Part shown: positions 22,940 through 34,029 of the stretch, one piece after another
Numbering within the stretch: position 1 is the first letter of the stretch
Layout of the letters: every line of letters starts with the position of its first letter
NCBI GenBank assembly: GCA_032622095.1
Contig: CP136062.1
Coordinates: 53,859,849-53,923,848 of the forward strand
Reading direction: 5' to 3'
Origin: Siphonodentalium dalli
Taxonomy: Eukaryota > Mollusca > Scaphopoda > Gadilida > Siphonodentaliidae
Length of the DNA stretch: 64,000 bases
Position numbers and translations under genes: made by a program
Notes under the pieces: model-generated
Seen by the model: the letters and a program-made list of their open reading frames with translations, nothing else
The model's database searches: none
What the model was told of the DNA's origin: nothing

Positions 22940-25126
22940 CCTGGGTCCTGTTTCATGAAGCAAGGTCATAAGATTATCTTAAGATGGACTTAATCTAAGA
23001 TCTAAGGTGGATCTTATGATGTAACTTTTCCGTTTCAAGAACGCGTTTCACAAAACAAGATTAAGTCCTACTTAAGTAGTAAGTTAAGTTTCCGCTCATT
23101 TAGACTGGTTATCGACAATTTTCTACAGTCCTGAACGAAAAAATGTGGGCTTGTGCAATCTTTATGTACGGCATTGAGAAGTTATCGAGAAAGAGCCAAG
23201 TCCGAGTTGACATTATTGTGTGACAGGGATGCTGGATAGCGGCTGGGTGGGTGGGCGAATCAGCGCATGTATCTTAGTGTATATAGTCAATGCATGGCCT
23301 TATATTCGAATATGGATCTTAGACGTGTATGAGTTCCACGATGTGAATTCGAACATGAGTACATCGCAGGCTCTTAAAATGACGAGCTTTGCGTTTACTG
23401 ACGAGTGGCGGTGTCAGAAATAAGACAATATAATTATATGGATCGATGCATGACTGCGACCACGCATTCACACCGAGTTAATCAACTGAGAGCAATGATC
23501 AGGCGGTGATTTTATTATGTGAGCGGACATAACTCGTATATTATCGACCACCGCTCTCTACGTGTAGCAATAATCAAAATAAATCGGCGATGTCACCAGG
23601 ACACACATAGGTCATTTTTCGATTCAAAGGGAAATGAAAAATGTTTGTTAGAGTAACTTTTTTATTGTTTTTATGCAGATGTTTTATGCGGTTGTCATAC
23701 CATGGATATATATATAAAACTACGTTTTCGTTAGACCACTCGTATTAAGGGGTGTCATCGTTACAGGTGTGTATATCGTATATACAGTATGCTGTACAAC
23801 GGTCATCCCACCCCTGCAAAAAATAAACATGACAAAAATTTGGACAGCCTTGAAAATGACGACATATGGGCGTGGACATAAACTCAATAAAAATTATATT
23901 CTCTATAGAAAATTGTCACTATTTCTAAAACATATTTTGATAAAGAGCGTTTATGTTACCTTTCCTATATGACATATCTGCTTTGTAAACTGCCGACGGA
24001 AATTTAGAAAGAGGAAAGAATCAATACATTAATGGATCTCATTTTACCTCATCTCCCACACACACATGGAATAACATAGAGGAGATTGTGAGCTTTGAGC
24101 TAGGCCATAGTTCTTATCAAAAGTTTAATTCGTGGGTAATACAATTTTATAATATATATTATATATAGGTCACATACACAGCTGATAATTGACTATATCC
24201 TACATTCGACGATGCTCGGGGTGGCTATTTGGTCTCTGTGGGGGGGGGGGTACATCGTGCAATTTCCAACTGCACCCGCCCCTTAATTGAACCGGGCCAA
24301 ACTTCCATGTTCGCGAAATGCCATGTCCACCATACCCGTTGGATTTAAACTTTCCAATTGGTATCTCAACTATTCCAACAGTTCGAAATGTCTAACCTGA
24401 CGCCCCTAAAGTTGGTGACTTTCGGTTGCTGCTGTTTGTCTAAAACAACACATTCCTTTACAAGTTAGAAATTCAAACAATTGAAACCTATATATAGTGT
24501 ACGATTAATGTTCTTGTCAGGCATGAAATTTCCAATTGCTAAACATTTTAACTAAAGTGTGTGTGTGTGGTTGGGTGGGGGGGGGGGGGGTAGACAACAC
24601 ACAAACCCCATTCGCCACGTCCCTGATGATAAGTCTGTACTGTACTGTAATTGTTTTTGCCAAATTAACCCTATGGTTATACGGTGGGGGGGGGGGGGGG
24701 GTTGCCCTATCCAAACTTTGGTTTCGGAATGTTTGAGGTACCAGTTGGAATGTTTAAACCCAAAGATAATTTGGTGTTATTTAAGGGGTGTAGTCGGACA
24801 TTTCGAGGCGAACACCCCCTCTCACTCTGTAGCCACGACCCTGTATACCAGACGACGAATTTCCCACCCAGACAATGTACAGATATCTCCGTAATTGCAA
24901 AATAACATAGGCCGCCATACTTGTGATCGATATGCCACTTATCACGTGGGTCTTAACTTTAAGATTATCTTATGACACATCACAGCAGTCTTAAAGTTAA
25001 GACCAAAGTTAAGACCATCTTAAGTTAAGACCTTGTTCGTGAAACGCACTTATGACTGAAGTTTGAACTTATGACCATCTTAAGTTCCAAATATGTCATA
25101 AGTTGCTTTCATGAAACAGGGCCCTG
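22940..25126. mobile_element. Candidate inner element, hAT-like subterminal repeats
   Basis: The left end 'cctgggtcctgtttcatgaa' and the right end, read in reverse as 'ccagggccctgtttcatgaa', match. The subterminal regions (to ~23100, and from ~24945) both contain 'cataag', 'cttaag', 'gtttcac' and 'aagttaag' phrases. Ends beginning CAGGGCCCTGTTTCA are reminiscent of hAT MITEs. I could not find an 8-bp duplication, so this is tentative. The interior (23100-24940) has no recognisable coding. Confidence 0.5.
24240..24701 (+). repeat. Three long G homopolymers
   Basis: G runs of about 11 (24240-24250), 14 (24577-24590) and 16 (24686-24701) lie on the plus strand within 460 bp. They could form G-quadruplexes and are prone to sequencing-length errors. 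Glycine- or proline-rich open frames across them are artefacts. Confidence 0.85.
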
Positions 25127-25599
25127 GACTCCCATCGTGGTCGTACAGTCTGAGTTAATTATATGTCAACCCAACCATACAACTTTAAAATGCACGCGGC
25201 CAATTGTTGATTTGTCCTGAAGCCAGAGGCCTATATACGTGGTTTTGGCTACAATTCTTTCGCGTTCATTTCAATAAGGTCTATATCTATTTAAATAATA
25301 GAATAATAATCACTTGGAGCATATACACCCATCGTCAACACCAAAATTATGATACATGGACGTCCTGCTAGATGTAAATTTCTGGTGAGATTGTACTCAA
25401 TACACTTATGTGTCGTCGGGAACGATTAAAAAATTAAACTGTTATCAGATAGACAGATACAAGACTAGTACGAACATAATGTGTCTGTTTTGATTTCTCG
25501 CAGCACGATGCGCGAATTCAAAGTGCGCGAATTTCAAATTGAGCGAAAGTAGTACTTCGGAAATTTAAATACGAGTAAGGTACTTGGCACTTACTTTTC

Positions 25600-26615
25600 T
25601 TGTCGTTATATTTGCCCACCTTATGAAGTAACCTCAGAATCGGGTAAATTGTAGAGTGTTCTTTACGAAAGAAATATTGATCATGAAATAAAGCGTCAAA
25701 TTTGTTAAGAAATTCAATAGCTCTGAGGCAAACATTTTTTCTAGAATATCAGAAAAAGTAGGATCAATGCTAATAGGGCGTAGTTTTTCGGTCACCATAT
25801 TTCAAGGGAGTGACCCAATCTATCTTCTTATCATAAGGAATAATTCCAGTTTCCATAGATAAATTAATGATATTACTTAGCGGATGTGACATTTCACTGA
25901 TGACTCTCCTAATTAGCGAAGAAGTAAGACCACCAGTGTCAGTACTGTGTTTCACTTTAGAAGAAGTATTTTTATTTTGTATGTCTTCTTGTTGGTATGG
26001 CGAAAGAATAAAAATTATCTACAAGGTGTAGGTAAGTATGAGGAATAATGTTCACTGTTACCTGGTGTTTCAGCTTCAGAAGCAACCTTTTTGGGAAGTA
26101 GTAGTTAAAGTCTTTTGTGGCAATTTTACGATATGTGCTGATAATTACTCTAATAATAAAATACATAGGATATACCATTATGGCTGTGTTTGATTATTTG
26201 TCTGATGAGTCTCCATGTGAGTTCCACACCATTGTTATATTCATCTATCATGTGTTTATAATGTAAAGTTTTATTTGTTCATTTTATTCTATTTTAATAT
26301 TTCCAAATTCTTTATATTTTATGATACTCACTTCAGATGGGTAATTTAGTTTGATATGAAAGACATTAGCTTTGTGTTTGGATGATTTAATTAATATAGT
26401 TATTTAGTAGTCCATGGTTTCTGCTTGGTAGATATTGTTCTTAATTGTTTTAGTGGAAAGGCTATTTCAAAGGCAATCAAATAAATTTCAATAAATGACA
26501 TGTAGGATTCCTGGGGGCAACTTTGACCTATAACATTTTTATAATTAGTACATACTAATAATCGTTTAAAGCAGGATATATTTTCACTGGTATTGTATAT
26601 TGAGAAAATTACCAA
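25600..26615 (-). pseudogene. LINE ORF2 relic (CR1/Jockey-like), minus strand
   Basis: From 26615 downward, 'CPQESYMSFIEIYLIAFEIA' and 'FPLKQLRTISTKQKPWTT' match the linker between endonuclease and reverse transcriptase in CR1/Jockey-like LINEs. 'YLHLVDNFYSFAIPT' follows near 26030. The reverse-transcriptase start reads 'DTGGLTSSLIRRVISEMSHP' and 'METGIIPYDKKIDWVTPLKY' (25930-25780), then 'FDALFHDQYFFRKEHST' (~25690-25640), corresponding to the conserved QYGFRKxHST motif. Many stops are present. The catalytic core downstream is missing, so this copy is internally or terminally truncated. Confidence 0.82.
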
Positions 26616-26639
26616 AGTCGTCGGCTAAGCCAGTAGAGT

Positions 26640-28733
26640 CGAACTATCGTCAGTTACTCCCATGTGGGCCCGGGGAAGAAGAGGCCTACCCCCCACTACG
26701 ATTGGCAAGAATCCCCTGATGTGGCATCCTGTTGGTCGTAGGGTGCATACATGAGGTGTGGTGTATTTATGAGTCATTGATGTACTATGATGGCCGTATC
26801 ACACGAGGCATCGACCTGCGGGTACGGCTTAGCTCATGGTCCTCTTTGGTCCTACATCTCTCCCAAGACGGGCGAGTGAGTTGACCCGGCTCAGTCAATT
26901 GTCTACTCACGCTTCTCCACATTGTTTCAGATTGCATTTCTGCCATCTGTTCTATTATATTTCTGGTGTCTAGTTGTGTCTTCTGTGTTCATGTATGTTT
27001 CTTTCGTGTCATGTGTGCTTGCATTTCGTCTTAATCACATTAAATGTTTCAAGTATGAACTGTTCACGCCCATCGCACTGTGTCGGGATACCGAGAGGCT
27101 GCCATATGCAGTGGATAAACGGGTCACCGCTTCTGCTATGTACCAGCCTTTGGCCGACCATAATTGGAACGGTAGTCTTAGGTGGCTGCTGGGCTAGTTG
27201 TCGATTATTTGCTTTTCATATCGAAACTCATAACAAACAAAAACGTAAGAATGACGACCGCCAAGTTCCACTGATGCTGAGTTATATCCTCAGTACTTTG
27301 TACTTGGTTTTGATACCATCGATCAGGACTTGGCCACTCAGTGGGTCTCTTCTGATCGAATGTTCAAGAAAAGTTCCAGCTGACGCTCCTGTGAAATTAA
27401 CATCTATTTCAAACCAGTGTTGGTTATTCATCACAAGACATTGAAGAGTAGCAGAGCTGTGTTGAGAACTCGCAATATAGCTGATTCTTCTGAGTCCGAG
27501 ATATTGGCTGAGTTAGGACCACAGAGAGATACATAAGGCCGTAGAACAGCTCAGTTGAACAGAAAGTTATCTTCTGACCTTCAATCGATGCGACCATCCG
27601 CGACATTGAAGGTTGGGAATATGAAGATGGATTTAAGTACATATGTTCCAAATCGAATGCGATGTTTTAAATGTCAGGGTTGTGACCATGGCCAGGAACT
27701 TAGTAAAAGTAAAAAAAATATGTTTGCACGAAATTCTATTTCTTAAGGATTCTACGCATCTTAAGAGATGTTCAAGCTGCCAAGGTTCACAATCTGCAAT
27801 GGATGGTCCATGTGCCATTTGGGACTATGAATTCAAGATTAAACGATGTAAAGATGAGAAACATCATTCTGTCATATATAGATTCTAAGAAAATAGTTGG
27901 GTCCTCGACATCCATTCCACGTGTCACCAACTCAGCAATCGTGTGTTGATACCAGCACTCACTCACAGCATCAAAATAAACTCGTCAGTATATCACTACT
28001 TGTAGCAAAACAAATCGAGGATACTGATATTATTCTTGCTACAGAACGTGTAGCGCAGGTTATGGATACAACTTCTGTCGTTAAGACATTTCCTCCGAAG
28101 CAATATATGCAACTTGATCCTATTGTTCCAAAAAGATAAAATCGCATGCTGCTTCGAAACAAACCTTATTAAAGTCACCCAAACATTTCGACTCTCAGAA
28201 AGAGAGGTACATCTTTGAAATTTGAACATTTGACCGCATAATTGATTAAAAACGGTTAACTCTCAAAGACAAGAAACATTATTTGTGGACCAAGGCTGTC
28301 GGTTGTCCATCGTACCATTAGCTTAACGCACTGATAGTTCCAAGCGCGATTCATCAAATATTATAAATACCTTATGACTGCAAAATCTGATTTTAAGAAG
28401 ATACTTTACATAATTCAATGTGGATCATTGGTAATTTCGGGTTCTTTATTTGCTATCTATTATCTATTCTTGTACTAATTGTATACGTTTTATAGTATGA
28501 ATGCACACTAGTCAGTTCTTGAATTTATATTCCTGACTCCGAGTCAAACATTCCTCTTGGGAGTTTTAGTTGTACATACCAGACCATTGCAATGTTTTAA
28601 TCTAATCCACTGTCTGATTTATCTTCAGAGTTGCTTCGATACGAACTTATTTGATACCTGATTCTGTTCCTGGCCGTGATATGGCCTAGCGGCTAAAACA
28701 AAGTTAAACCCTCAATCAATCAATCGTCAATTG
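26640..28733 (+). pseudogene. LINE with gag-like ORF1 relic and 3' tail
   Basis: The block 26640-27000 looks like a GC-richer leader. From about 27430, 'HKTLKSSRAVLRTRNIADSS' and 'ESEILAELGPQRDT' match the RNA-binding part of Jockey-type gag-like ORF1 proteins. They are followed by 'MKMDLSTYVPNRMRCFKCQG' (~27615-27680), the PNPxRCFKCQ entry to the zinc knuckles. The first knuckle keeps C-x2-C-x4-H but lacks its last Cys; 'RCSSCQGSQSAMDGPCAIWD' (~27770) is the later knuckle. A frameshift lies between them. No ORF2 follows; instead a ~430-bp 3' region ends at 'ggcctagcggctaaaac' and an (ATCA)n tail. That tail closely resembles the tail of the SINE at 43984. Confidence 0.75.
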
Positions 28734-29227
28734 TGTTGGTTTTATTATTGTTGATAAGAAACTAGAATCAAATCTATAGTTGAGGCAGTTATTAATTTGA
28801 TCGTGGCTTCCATATTTTATTAAGGAAATATTGAAATAACCCATCTGTTTCTTGTACTCACTATTAAATCGAACCACTATTTCACTCATTAATTTAATTA
28901 ATTTGTCCATGTCGGCTTTGCTGCTGTGTTGTCCTGTAAATAGTTCATACAGTGTATGTTTTGTTTTCAACAAATAATGGCTTAAATGCACGAGGAACGA
29001 TTGTCGACATATCATATCTAATGTTATAGGATACATCACTCCGAATATAGATGCATACACCTCATGACAGTCATCTTTGACAAACCAACGGATGGTAACC
29101 GGAAGTCGGTGATATCAAGTGTTCTGAAAATTGCAGTGAGTTCAATTATTCCGACGTTTAAGTTGAACTCTGAACCCTTTTTAAGCAGGTCACAGTGCTT
29201 TCTTTTATTAGTTTCAGCCATAATCAA
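28716..29227 (-). pseudogene. Unidentified protein relic, two frames
   Basis: On the minus strand 'MAETNKRKHCDLLKKGSEFN' begins at 29221 and continues to 'SVGLSKMTV'. A frameshift near 29070 joins it to a second frame ('YPITLDMICRQSFLVHLSHY' to 'NISLIKYGSHDQINNCLNYR') that runs into the opposite-strand LINE tail near 28735. I do not recognise the family. Its end coincides with the LINE insertion point, so the gene was probably cut by that insertion. Confidence 0.4.
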
Positions 29228-29529
29228 ATATATTACCAGTATAAGGCCTCATTTTTATTGAAACAGTCAGATGATTTTACATGCAAAATGAATGGTTGTA
29301 TACTCAACTGAAGGGTGACTATAATTACTATAATTGAAGAGAGTAAGAAGTAGAACGGAAACATAATTCTTAAAGGAACATGCGCGAATCTGATGAGTAT
29401 ATATCAAGAAATGTATGCTTTTTTAATTTATAGCGCTTTCTATCAGGAACCAGTTTTTCTCAAATTCGGCAATCTTCATATTACAACGAGCATTGAATTT
29501 GTCACATCGATACCTGTATTGGAGGGCTG

Positions 29530-30158
29530 CTATAAAGCATTGACGGACAGCATGTCTGGGTTGAATTTAGTTCGATATATGTATTGTTTGACAAGCAGCC
29601 AAAACAAATTGGTGGTATAATTTCCTTCTGTTGGTGGAGAACCTAGAATAATTATTTGTTTCGAAGTTTTGAGATTAAGGTTATTTTTGGTTGACCAATC
29701 GTTAAGCTCACCTAGGAATTGTTGTACGCATGCGCAGTCCCAGAATATATGTGAGATGTTCTCATTATTATTTCTGCATCGATTACACTGGTCATCAGAT
29801 CTTACTTTTATTATTTTAAGAAATCTATTAGTTGATAATATCCGAGAAGTACTCCTAAACTGTAACCACTGGAGCTTTGTATCAGGCGCCGTGGAGTAAG
29901 GTAGGCGGTTGAAAGTTGTCCAGTCTATTTCTGGCTCCCCAAGTTCAATTGTCCATTTGCTATGGGGCTTGGGGAAAAATTTCATAGCATTCAAAATTTT
30001 ATAGAAGTCTTGCCCACCCTTTGAATTTTGCAAAAGTGGAACCATATTGCTGGGTTGTATGGGATTAGTACAACGAGTTAAGGTTTTCGTATATTGTTTG
30101 GCTAATGAATTAATTTGTCTGCGAATTGCGTTCAGATATATTAAGTTATGTGTTTATA
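29530..30158 (-). pseudogene. LINE C-terminal domain relic (L1/Tx1-like)
   Basis: The open frame from 30157 runs without a stop for over 200 codons. It includes 'INSLAKQYTKTLTRC' at the start, 'LQWLQFRSTSRILSTNRFLK' and a zinc-binding motif of the form C-x2-C-x7-H-x4-C ('CNRCRNNNENISHIFWDCAC'). That is the zf-RVT-like domain at the C-terminus of L1/Tx1-type ORF2. An upstream in-frame stop near 30158 and the absence of the reverse transcriptase show a 5'-truncated copy. The long intact frame suggests it is younger than the neighbouring relics. Confidence 0.8.
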
Positions 30159-30430
30159 ACTTAACATCAATAGAAACAAAATTACAGTCCCAGGTTGAAA
30201 CATAATTATATAATTAATACATGTGTGCAATTCCCCGTCGTATATTTAGAAACACAAATATATTTAAAAGACAGGATAAAAATTGGATAATTGTGATAAG
30301 AATTTTAGGAGCCACAGCCTACTTATTAGAACTGCAACTCCCGAACCGCCCATCACCCAACAGCAGTGATATAGGATGGATATATCTGATGACCAAACCA
30401 CTTCTACTGCAGCAGCACAGTTAGTACAGC
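30159..30430. other. No recognised feature
   Basis: Short AT-rich stretch upstream of the LINE fragment. Nothing was recognised. Confidence 0.35.
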
Positions 30431-30431
30431 C

Positions 30432-30540
30432 ACTAGAGTTATCCATCCTGATCCTTTGATGTCAATGGCGCATTACTTACAATAGAGGCAATAGAGTTAT
30501 CCATTTTGGCCCATTAGTGACACTGGTGCATTACTTGTAT
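30432..30540. repeat. Tandem duplication, ~55-60 bp x2
   Basis: 'tagagttatccat' followed ~30 bp later by 'gcattactt' occurs twice (30434 and 30490). Confidence 0.65.
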
Positions 30541-30860
30541 CATAATATGTTATGCTGGACAACATTAAACATTGGAATATCATAGTGTATAAACCGTACA
30601 AACAACTGATCGGATTACCAACAACTATGCACGTAATATATGTTTTACATTTGCCAATTTAAGCTAACGACTATTTTGATAGTGAAAAAAGGCCTTTCGT
30701 CACTTCATAAATTAATTTTCTCTACAAAATCCCCCTTCAAATGTCATTTTAACACAGATGTTAATCCGACTATTTTGCAACGGAAAGGCCGCTTCTTTTG
30801 CAGCTTGACTCAGGTGTGTTCACAATATGAAAATGGAGACTATCTATTTCATCGCCCCAT

Positions 30861-30899
30861 TCGCCCGGTGGTCTAGTCGCTCAAGTTGCCGATCACTAG
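30861..30899 (+). repeat. SINE head fragment
   Basis: 'cgcccggtggtctagtcgct' resembles the 5' tRNA-like start of the SINE at 43984 ('cccccggtggtccagtcggt'). The similarity fades after about 25 bases, so it is a fragment at best. Confidence 0.35.
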
Positions 30900-30910
30900 T
30901 TATCGAAATT

Positions 30911-30961
30911 ATATACCCCATGTTGTAATGTTGGGATATACCCCATGTTGTAATGTTGGGA
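30911..30961. repeat. 25-bp perfect tandem duplication
   Basis: The unit starting 'atataccccatgttgtaatg' occurs twice in succession with no differences. Confidence 0.9.
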
Positions 30962-31490
30962 CGCAAATATGAACTAGGTTTCCATTTTTCCATTTTAGAC
31001 ATGTTCCACCTCCCGATGGTTATTATTAACCTTCATGAATCATATGCAGGAATTGGGTGCAGGACGTTTCGGCACCTAGACGTTTCGGCACCTGGTTTTC
31101 TGGACGTTTCGGCACCTGGGTTTTCGACACTTGGTTGTTTCGGCCAGGTGCTTGGACGTTTCGGCACTTCATCGAAGACGTTTCGGCACTTGTTTCTTTT
31201 TCTTTTCTTATATAATATTGTCTTTGTTGCTGGCAGCATCGAACGTGCAGCATCGGCATTTCCCAATATGAATACCGAAAGGCCCAGATACAACAAACGC
31301 CAATCAACTTTACTTGTTCATCATGCCCAAACTAGTACATGTATATAAATTGGTTTCGACTTGTTCTACCGTGGGTAGGGGTGCCCATTCACTGTTGGCG
31401 TTTGTCCGCTGCACTATTTATGTGGCGCAATCTTTGCAATATTATTCTTGATTCACTCTTATATATCGCGAATATATCGGATGGTCTGTT

Positions 31491-31960
31491 TAGAGAGCTA
31501 TCGTGTTATGACGAAGGCGCTATCGACCAATTTGATTCTCACATCGACACGACATCAACAGCCCCTTGATATAAGGGTCGGGACTTCAAGCTCCTTACTC
31601 GCGTGAGGTATGTGAGTATATCAGGTATTGATGGACCTCTTATATATCGGGGACAGAGAACTATGATAGTATGACGTAGCGAATCGATCAACGGAATTTT
31701 CAAATCGACACCACGCCACCAGACTCTTGATAGAAGTGCCTGGACTTCAAGCCCCCCCCCCCTCGTGCAGTATATGAGTATCTTAGCAATATCAGTATTG
31801 ATGACCCTCTTATACATCGCGAACAGACAATGTTGTCTGTTCAGAGAGCTATCATAATTTGAAGTAGCGAATTGACCAACATAATTTTCTCTTCGACGCC
31901 GCAGCATCAGGCCCTTGGTAGAACGGCGATATATGTAGACGCCACAACCGTCCGATCTCG
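31491..31960. repeat. Diverged tandem repeat, ~165-187 bp x3
   Basis: Units start 'agagagctatcgtg' (31491), 'agagaactatgat' (31656) and 'agagagctatcat' (31843). Each contains a 'gaccaa' or 'gatcaa' phrase and a 'cttgatagaa' or 'cttggtagaa' phrase; the first two also contain 'ggacttcaag'. The middle unit contains a C13 run near 31750. Confidence 0.7.
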
Positions 31961-31974
31961 CTACTCTCACCTGA

Positions 31975-32123
31975 TGAATTGGTTTTGAGAATTACGTTAA
32001 ATAATTCACGAGCGGCAAGAGACGTCGGTAAGAAACGAGGGCGCATTAACTCACGAGTTTCTTATATAAACGTCTCTCGCCTCGAGTGAATTATTTAACA
32101 TAATTCTCGAAACTAATTGATTA
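31975..32123. repeat. ~150-bp palindromic element
   Basis: 'aattggttttgagaatta' and 'ttaaataattcacgag' at the left are mirrored by 'ctcgagtgaattattta' and 'taattctcgaaactaatt' at the right. The middle 'agagacgt' and 'acgtctct' phrases also pair. This is probably a foldback MITE. Confidence 0.75.
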
Positions 32124-32544
32124 CTCTATTTATTACACTTCTGCATCAATTTTGGTTCGCCAAATATGATTAAAACACCCATAATGAATGCATGAAAGTC
32201 TCGATGTGGAGAAAGATCAACCATAGAAAATTCAGTCTAGATCAGTAAGCGACACAATGTCAATGATGTCACGAGAAATTACGTAATTCACTAGTGGCAT
32301 TACCATTTTTAATTAACGGTGTTTTCAATGGAGAGTAATAAAAGACTGTAATCCGACTACGTGCTTAATTGTTATGTCATCAGTCACTGTCGAATTCGTT
32401 TTGTAATCAGGTAGTGTTATATTTACCAACAAAATAATGAAGAACGCCTCCCTGGATTTAAGCCAACGTCTCTGGGTTTTATTAAAATTGGTATACGTTT
32501 TCAAATTCGATCAATAGGCGCAAATCTTGAAGAATATACACTCG

Positions 32545-33310
32545 TATAACTAATGTGTAGAAACGATTACACATCAAATGTGTAAACCCGGTTAATACAC
32601 ATAGCAATGTGTAGTTTTACATACAAATACATTGACCAAGTACCGTTCTACACATAATGTGTATATTTTGTTACACAAAATTGTGTAAGAACGTAGAGCA
32701 TGCGCATTGCGGTGCCTCCAGTTTCATAGTCTGCTACGTGACGGCCATATTGTTTGAGTATATTTTTTGGAATACAAACTACAGCGACCGTAGACAAGGA
32801 TGTAAGTTCAGAATTCCAATTTGTGGGTTTAGTATTAATAGTATATGAGGATTTATTTGTTAAAACTTTCATGGCGATTACTGCCCTTAGACTCTTGTTA
32901 TGATTGTTGTAATAATACTAATATTATGCAATCACGCCTCGACCCTGGTTTGTTCATTCAAAGCAAAAACTCACAGTACAGAACAAAATACTACATACCA
33001 CTATGCGCCATGAAAGTTTTAACATATAAAACTATACCCACAGGTCAGACTACTGAACTTGCATTTCTTGTCTACGAACTGTGTGTGTAAGAACCTACAC
33101 AAAATGTGTAAGGGATATGTGTTGATTTTATACACACAGTTGTGTATAAATGTCTAAACCTTTACCCATTTATGTGTAAATATTGTTACACAATTTGTGT
33201 ACGAATATGAAACTACACATATACTTCACAAATATGTTTAAGATCAAAATTTAATAATGATTGTGTAGCAGGGCTACACATTTTGTGTAGAAACCCTACA
33301 CATTAGGCAT
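32545..33310. repeat. Two clusters of TACACA/TGTGTA motifs
   Basis: Clusters at 32545-32695 and 33080-33310 contain around twenty 'tacacat', 'atgtgta' or 'ttgtgta' motifs, many as small palindromes such as 'ctacacattttgtgtag'. They flank ~385 bp lacking the motif (32696-33080). Paired motif-rich flanks around a core look like an element with subterminal binding sites. I could not name the family. Confidence 0.6.
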
Positions 33311-33469
33311 AAGAGTGAACATATAAATCTTGTAATTTCAAAAAACACTTAGATACATTCATATAATATTAAACAACTGCTTGATATGCTAATACGCGGA
33401 CCATCTATACAACTATGAAGCTTAGATAAGTAATACGTCATCACTAATTTCAACAGTTCCAACAAATGT

Positions 33470-33540
33470 AAGCCAACGCTCTTTATTGTCTCAATTATCA
33501 TGATTTTTTACTAAACAATAAACGCTCTTTATTGTTCATG
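33470..33540. repeat. Two AACGCTCTTTATTG motifs
   Basis: Two copies ~47 bp apart (about 33474 and 33520) of the motif that recurs in the TTAA elements at 7276, 35380 and 40234. This may be a fragment of the same family as 41400-41780. Confidence 0.6.
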
Positions 33541-34029
33541 CGCAAAGTGAAGATGTACAATGCTATATCGCTTAGTGAGCACGTAGTGTGTATGATTAGT
33601 GATCGTTATGTTCACCAGCATCGTTATTGTGTGTTCCATTATAACATTTTATTGAAATAAAGAATGCATTTGTATTCATCACCGGTAGTTCCGTTGGTCC
33701 GAAAATTACCAGGTGCCAAAACGTCCGAAGTGCCGAACAATCATGTGCCGAATCGTTCAATTGCCGAATCACAAACACCGGTGCCGAGACGTCCAGGTGC
33801 CGAAACGTCCACCATTCCAGGAATGCATGCACTTTTCCGTTCTACGTCCGCTTTCCGATTTCTTGACAAAATATGTTCTTATTCAAGCACCTGACGCAGC
33901 TATGTTGAACGAATATATACCGTGATGAAATCTTCATCGAAACACATGGAATGCAATTGAAGACTTCTAGTATACACACCATGCATATTGCTTCTCAATG
34001 TTTCCGGTGACTCAAGAGATGAGACTAAC

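Larger units (their letters stand above)
22653..25590. mobile_element. Candidate outer element with inverted ends
   Basis: 'ttactcgtatttaaatt' at 22653-22670, followed by 'cgcagtactatttttcgcgc', is matched in reverse complement by 'gcgaaagtagtactt' and 'aatttaaatacgagtaa' at about 25543-25579. Both arms also carry 'gcgcgaatt' phrases. The spacing (~2.9 kb) and inversion suggest either the two ends of one element or two inverted copies of a short repeat. No transposase is visible inside and no target duplication was identified. Confidence 0.45.
31062..33813. mobile_element. Candidate element with 'gacgtttcggcac' inverted ends
   Basis: At 31062-31192 'gacgtttcggcacc' or close variants recur about six times. 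At 33706-33813 the complement 'ggtgccgaaacgtc' and variants recur about six times. The outermost parts, including 'gcaggaat' and 'gcattcctgg' phrases, are also inverted. Iterated motifs at inverted ends fit a DNA element with multiple transposase-binding sites. No transposase or target duplication was found, and the interior holds other repeats (31491-31960, 31975-32123, 32545-33310). Confidence 0.5.

Noticed and set aside
24517-24905. Glycine- and proline-rich proteins around 24.6 kb
   Set aside because: They arise from G homopolymers; overlapping frames on both strands give different low-complexity proteins.
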